A stretch of 9,475 bases of DNA from an uncultured Clostridia bacterium. GTDB lineage: Bacteria > Bacillota > Clostridia > Oscillospirales > Acutalibacteraceae. Location: assembly GCA_937877675.1 (NCBI GenBank), contig CALEIS010000053.1, forward strand, positions 1 through 9,475, written 5' to 3'. Position numbers and translations under genes: made by a program. The notes below the pieces were generated by a model. That model had not been told where the DNA came from and did not search any database. It was given only the letters and a program-made list of their open reading frames with translations. Positions 7,087 through 9,475 of this stretch are shown here, one piece after another (within the stretch, counting starts at the first letter, position 1; each line of letters starts with the position of its first letter).

Positions 7087-7412
7087 TAGGAATTTTAAAA
7101 AAATTCATAATTTTTTCACTTTTTTGCATTTTTTCTAATAAATATTTGTTCAATTTGTGCAACTATACAAATAAATTTTTTTACAAATTGCATAATAGTT
7201 GAATTCTTAAACAATACTAAACATTTCATAAGTTCTATGTTTATTAAACAACTATTCTACTAATTTTCGTCTATTATTTATGATAAAAATTTCACAAACA
7301 CAATATGTAGTGATTGCCAGTTTTTGTGTGGACAAAATGTGGATTTGTTCGCAAAACACACCATAGAAAATGAAAGAACTTCGTTTTCTAATCATTTCTC
7401 CCAAATTTGAAT
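7087..7412. other. AT-rich gene-free region
   Basis: I see no credible gene here. The stretch is very A/T-rich with many homopolymer runs. Inverted repeats are weak: taaacat/atgttta (7218-7224 and 7237-7243), caatttgt/acaaattg (7151-7158 and 7183-7190) and tagaaaa/ttttcta near 7365-7391. Any of these could be operator sites for the promoter at 7058-7086, but none has a recognised consensus. The region probably provides an AT-rich upstream element. Confidence 0.5.
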
Positions 7413-7445
7413 AAAAAAACTACCTGAGGTAATCAGGTAGTTTTT
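7413..7445 (-). terminator. Rho-independent terminator of the serS-lipoprotein transcription unit
   Basis: On the minus strand ACTACCTGA (7433-7441) pairs perfectly with TCAGGTAGT (7419-7427) around a 5-nt loop, extended by four A-T pairs, and is followed by seven T (7413-7419). It begins 6 bp after the stop codon of the small lipoprotein gene. Because T runs flank both arms it could also act on the plus strand, but no plus-strand gene approaches it. Confidence 0.95.
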
Positions 7446-7451
7446 AAATAA

Positions 7452-8180
7452 TTATTTATCTGTTTTAACTAAGTCGAAGTTCTCATTTACAAAAGCACGG
7501 AAATCAAACTTCTCATCATATCCTACACCAGATTCTGAAGCATAGTGGATAGAGTACTTATCGCTCTTGTTAAGTTGGAAATAAAGTGTTTCAGCATAGT
7601 TTGCGATACTTCCGTCTTTATTATAAATGATTACCTTGTAAGATATCATTTGAATATTATCTTCTGTAAGAGATACTGTTTCTTTTGTATAAGAAATTTT
7701 GTAACCTTGCTTTTCAAACTCTGGAGTAGCCACTTTATCCTGTTCTTCTTTGAATTTTAAGTATTCATCAAGTGTTGCGTCTTCATAATCCTTTGTGAGA
7801 ACTTTTGCAACTGTGATTTTACATTTACCTTCTGAGCCATCTTTTTCCATAGCGCCTGAAGTATTCATTTCCCAGCCTTTAACTGATGCTAAAGTGTAAA
7901 TTGGTGTATAAAGCTTGCCGTCTGCTACAAAGTAGTTTGTGATTGGTACCCAGTATGTCTGTGGTTCACCATTTTCAAAAGTAACAACCTCACCAGCGTT
8001 ATCTGTAACAATAGCCTGAACTCTGTTATTTTCATCAACAATTACGTTTCCGTCTTTATCTGTCATAACAGCATGGTCTTTACCCTGAATCTTTTCTACT
8101 CTTAACTTCTTGCTACATGCTGTGAACATTACTGCTATCATAACAATAGCAAGTGCAACTGCAATAATCTTTTTACTCAT
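7452..8180 (-). CDS. Putative lipoprotein, 242 residues, unknown family
   Basis: The start ATG at 8180 has AAGGAG (8189-8194) 8 nt upstream. The N-terminus MSKKIIAV, a hydrophobic stretch and FTAC (Cys22) form a lipoprotein signal, with Phe at -3 instead of the usual Leu; Cys22 would be lipidated and the protein held on the outer face of the membrane. Residues about 35-75 contain short repeated turns such as DKDGNVIVDENN and DNAGEVVTFENG, followed by a mixed alpha/beta region with a Lys/Glu-rich helix (about 135-155) and beta strands to the end. I do not recognise the family. It follows the DUF3048 gene with 12 bp between stop and start, its ribosome site overlaps that gene's TAA, and a terminator follows, so it is the last gene of an operon and is probably translationally coupled. 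A role alongside the DUF3048 lipoprotein is inferred from this linkage only. Confidence 0.85.
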   Translation of the reverse strand: MSKKIIAVALAIVMIAVMFTACSKKLRVEKIQGKDHAVMTDKDGNVIVDENNRVQAIVTDNAGEVVTFENGEPQTYWVPITNYFVADGKLYTPIYTLASVKGWEMNTSGAMEKDGSEGKCKITVAKVLTKDYEDATLDEYLKFKEEQDKVATPEFEKQGYKISYTKETVSLTEDNIQMISYKVIIYNKDGSIANYAETLYFQLNKSDKYSIHYASESGVGYDEKFDFRAFVNENFDLVKTDK

Positions 8181-8188
8181 AAACTTTT

Positions 8189-8195
8189 CTCCTTA
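8189..8195 (-). promoter_or_regulatory. Ribosome site overlapping the upstream stop codon (coupling site)
   Basis: The minus-strand sequence TAAGGAG contains both the TAA stop of the DUF3048 gene (8193-8195) and the AAGGAG ribosome site of the next gene. Ribosomes ending the first gene would land directly on the second gene's initiation site, favouring coupled translation. Confidence 0.8.
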
Positions 8196-9329
8196 ATTTT
8201 GTTCTTCTGTGGACTGTCCCTGTTGACAAACACTACATTTGCTTCTATCTGCACATTTATGTATCATTTTTCTGTTAGCAATAGGTACAATTCCTATCCA
8301 AGTATTACCAGGATTTAATTCCAAAGGTTTCTTTATTGCATCATATATCTTGAGCTGATGTGTTTCGCTATCAATCTTCCAGAAAATCTGTTGTCCCATA
8401 CCGTCTGTGATGCTTGCACCCAACTCTTGATAAACACCTTCTTTACCAAAATTCCATTTTACCTTGCCATCTACCACTTCAGTTTCAACAAACAAGTAAA
8501 CAACATTTCTATATGCTTTCTGGTTACCTTTTTCATCTGTTAGCGGCACATCATTGATGGAATTATAATAAAGCTTGTCTTCTTCATTATAAAGGAAATT
8601 ATAGACTATATTTTCCGCAAATGTCAATGATAAAAACTGAGTTTTTCCCTTTTTCTCTGTTTTAGGAAGCTTCGCTCCGTCAACAGCAACACGATAGGGG
8701 GCATAATCCTTTAAGTCATGACTCATTTGGTAGCCGATAATTGATATTGCAGACTGAATATATGACTGGGATGTTGCTCTTTGATATTCTGTTGTCAAAC
8801 TCTTTGAACTATCATGGAAGAAATATGTTCCGTTGTACTTCGCACCATCAATATTATCAATATCTTCACTTGTTTCGCCATCCCAATGGACATATATAGC
8901 ATTCATATCCTGTGCTATATCTGCAAAACTGCTATCTGAAGGAGCTATCGGACCAACTTGATTAGGAATCTTGGTGTAATCTGCATAAACCCACATCATT
9001 CCCATCTTGTTTTCTTCAATCAGTCCTTCAATTGTCAAGTCCGGAGTCATCATACCCCATTGTGGACCTGCTTCGGGAGTATTTGCAACCATTATTGCCA
9101 CTGGTCGTTTTCCTTTTGCACCTTCCGACAGATTTGCTATACCTGTAAGGGGATTAACATCTTCTGCTAATTCATATACCGGCTCTGTCGTTGTTGTTTC
9201 TGGCTTTATTTCAACATCAAAATCTTTTTCATAATCCTGTATTTCAGTTGAATTACAAGCCACAAAAGTACACAAAAGTAAGGAAATTACCAAAGCAACG
9301 CTAATTGCCTTTATCATTTTACTTTTCAT
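8193..9329 (-). CDS. yerB-like: DUF3048 (YerB-like) lipoprotein with altered core motif
   Basis: A lipoprotein signal ends in FVAC (Cys25), followed by a Thr/Glu-rich spacer to about residue 50. NPLTG (59-63), RPVAIMVANTPEAGPQWG (75-92) and the later AIYVHWDG (144-151) match the N-terminal DUF3048 domain known from Bacillus YerB. GNTWIGIVP (341-349) after a Trp/Tyr-rich strand region matches the family's C-terminal domain. YerB-type proteins are membrane-attached; their biochemical role is not settled. In the family as I recall it, the stretch after PQxG reads like AD..yE...EGgiTR..A....IGPVRSaR. Here it reads PDLTIEGLIEENKMGMMWVY and then QVGPIAPSDSS (124-134), so the conserved Arg residues are missing. 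A Cys/His tail (H357, C359, C365, C368) follows the domain and could bind metal. The start is the ATG at 9329 with a modest purine-rich site (GAGGGA) about 11 nt upstream. It lies 33 bp after serS with no terminator between. Confidence 0.85.
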   Translation of the reverse strand: MKSKMIKAISVALVISLLLCTFVACNSTEIQDYEKDFDVEIKPETTTTEPVYELAEDVNPLTGIANLSEGAKGKRPVAIMVANTPEAGPQWGMMTPDLTIEGLIEENKMGMMWVYADYTKIPNQVGPIAPSDSSFADIAQDMNAIYVHWDGETSEDIDNIDGAKYNGTYFFHDSSKSLTTEYQRATSQSYIQSAISIIGYQMSHDLKDYAPYRVAVDGAKLPKTEKKGKTQFLSLTFAENIVYNFLYNEEDKLYYNSINDVPLTDEKGNQKAYRNVVYLFVETEVVDGKVKWNFGKEGVYQELGASITDGMGQQIFWKIDSETHQLKIYDAIKKPLELNPGNTWIGIVPIANRKMIHKCADRSKCSVCQQGQSTEEQN

Positions 9330-9362
9330 ACTTATATAAATCCCTCTCTTTAAGAAAAGAAA

Positions 9363-9475
9363 TTATTTTTCAATCTTTGTCTTTCCACCCATATACATCT
9401 GTAATGGTTTTGGAATATTAATGCTTCCGTCTTCATTAAGATTGTTTTCAAGGAATGCAATCAACATTCTTGGAG
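9363..9475 (-). CDS. serS: Seryl-tRNA synthetase, C-terminal 37 codons (partial)
   Basis: The frame enters from the right edge and ends at TAA (9363-9365). The visible residues include PRMLIAFLENNLNEDGSINI and then PKPLQMYMGGKTKIEK. This matches the end of class II seryl-tRNA synthetases: motif 3, R-x-L-(I/V)-A-(I/F)-LE-N (the Arg contacts ATP), then the NxDGSI-IP-x-L-x-x-YMGG signature. The enzyme charges tRNA-Ser in the cytoplasm. About nine tenths of the gene is outside the window. The next gene begins 33 bp downstream without a terminator, so serS probably shares a transcript with the two lipoprotein genes. Confidence 0.92.
   Translation of the reverse strand, partial: PRMLIAFLENNLNEDGSINIPKPLQMYMGGKTKIEK

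Noticed and set aside
6827..7138. Plus-strand open frame of 103 codons across the intergenic region
   Set aside because: It overlaps the structured RNA and promoter on the other strand, has low-complexity Phe-rich ends and no recognisable domain or ribosome site.
7327..7346. Two DnaA-box-like sequences (TGTGGACAA and TGTGGATTT) 11 bp apart
   Set aside because: Each deviates from the consensus, only two are present, and there is no dnaA or dnaN nearby, so an origin or DnaA control is not supported.

Overview
The window looks like part of the chromosome of a moderately AT-rich Gram-positive gut or rumen clostridium, probably a Ruminococcus-like Oscillospirales member. This rests on four signs: a calcium-loop dockerin at the end of a very large secreted protein, cysteine-ribbon repeats on a second secreted protein, two lipoproteins with AAGGAG-type ribosome sites, and a clostridial seryl-tRNA synthetase tail. 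The organism is inferred from gene content, not from a marker gene. All coding sequences I support read on the minus strand, so transcription runs from high to low coordinates.

Right block (9475 to 7413): the 3' end of serS, then a DUF3048 (YerB-like) lipoprotein gene 33 bp downstream, then a small lipoprotein gene of unknown family. The last gene's ribosome site overlaps the stop codon of the DUF3048 gene. A textbook rho-independent terminator at 7413-7445 closes the block, so these three genes probably form one transcription unit.

Middle (7412 to 6703): about 710 bp without a protein gene. The upstream part (7087-7412) is very AT-rich with only weak inverted repeats. A near-consensus minus-strand promoter (TTGATA, 17 bp, TATAAT at 7058-7086) then drives a GC-richer segment that folds into nested helices, including a 7-bp pseudoknot around an 11-bp and an 11-bp stem. 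I do not recognise this RNA. It ends near a stable small hairpin at 6777-6796. A second TATAAT at 6737-6742 lies just before the next gene, so the RNA could be an independent small RNA or the long 5' leader of the giant gene. This is the most interesting part of the window.

Left block (6702 to 1): a 1819-residue secreted protein (signal peptide, long unrecognised helical and beta regions, helical bundles, acidic linker, beta domain, C-terminal dockerin), followed after 83 bp by a second secreted protein that leaves the window at its left edge. The second protein has a beta-sandwich-like N-terminal domain and CxxC ribbon repeats. The intergenic gap holds a perfect 10-bp hairpin without a U-tract. 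The two genes are probably co-transcribed, and the dockerin implies docking onto a cohesin-bearing cell-surface scaffold; whether the neighbour is a partner is unknown.
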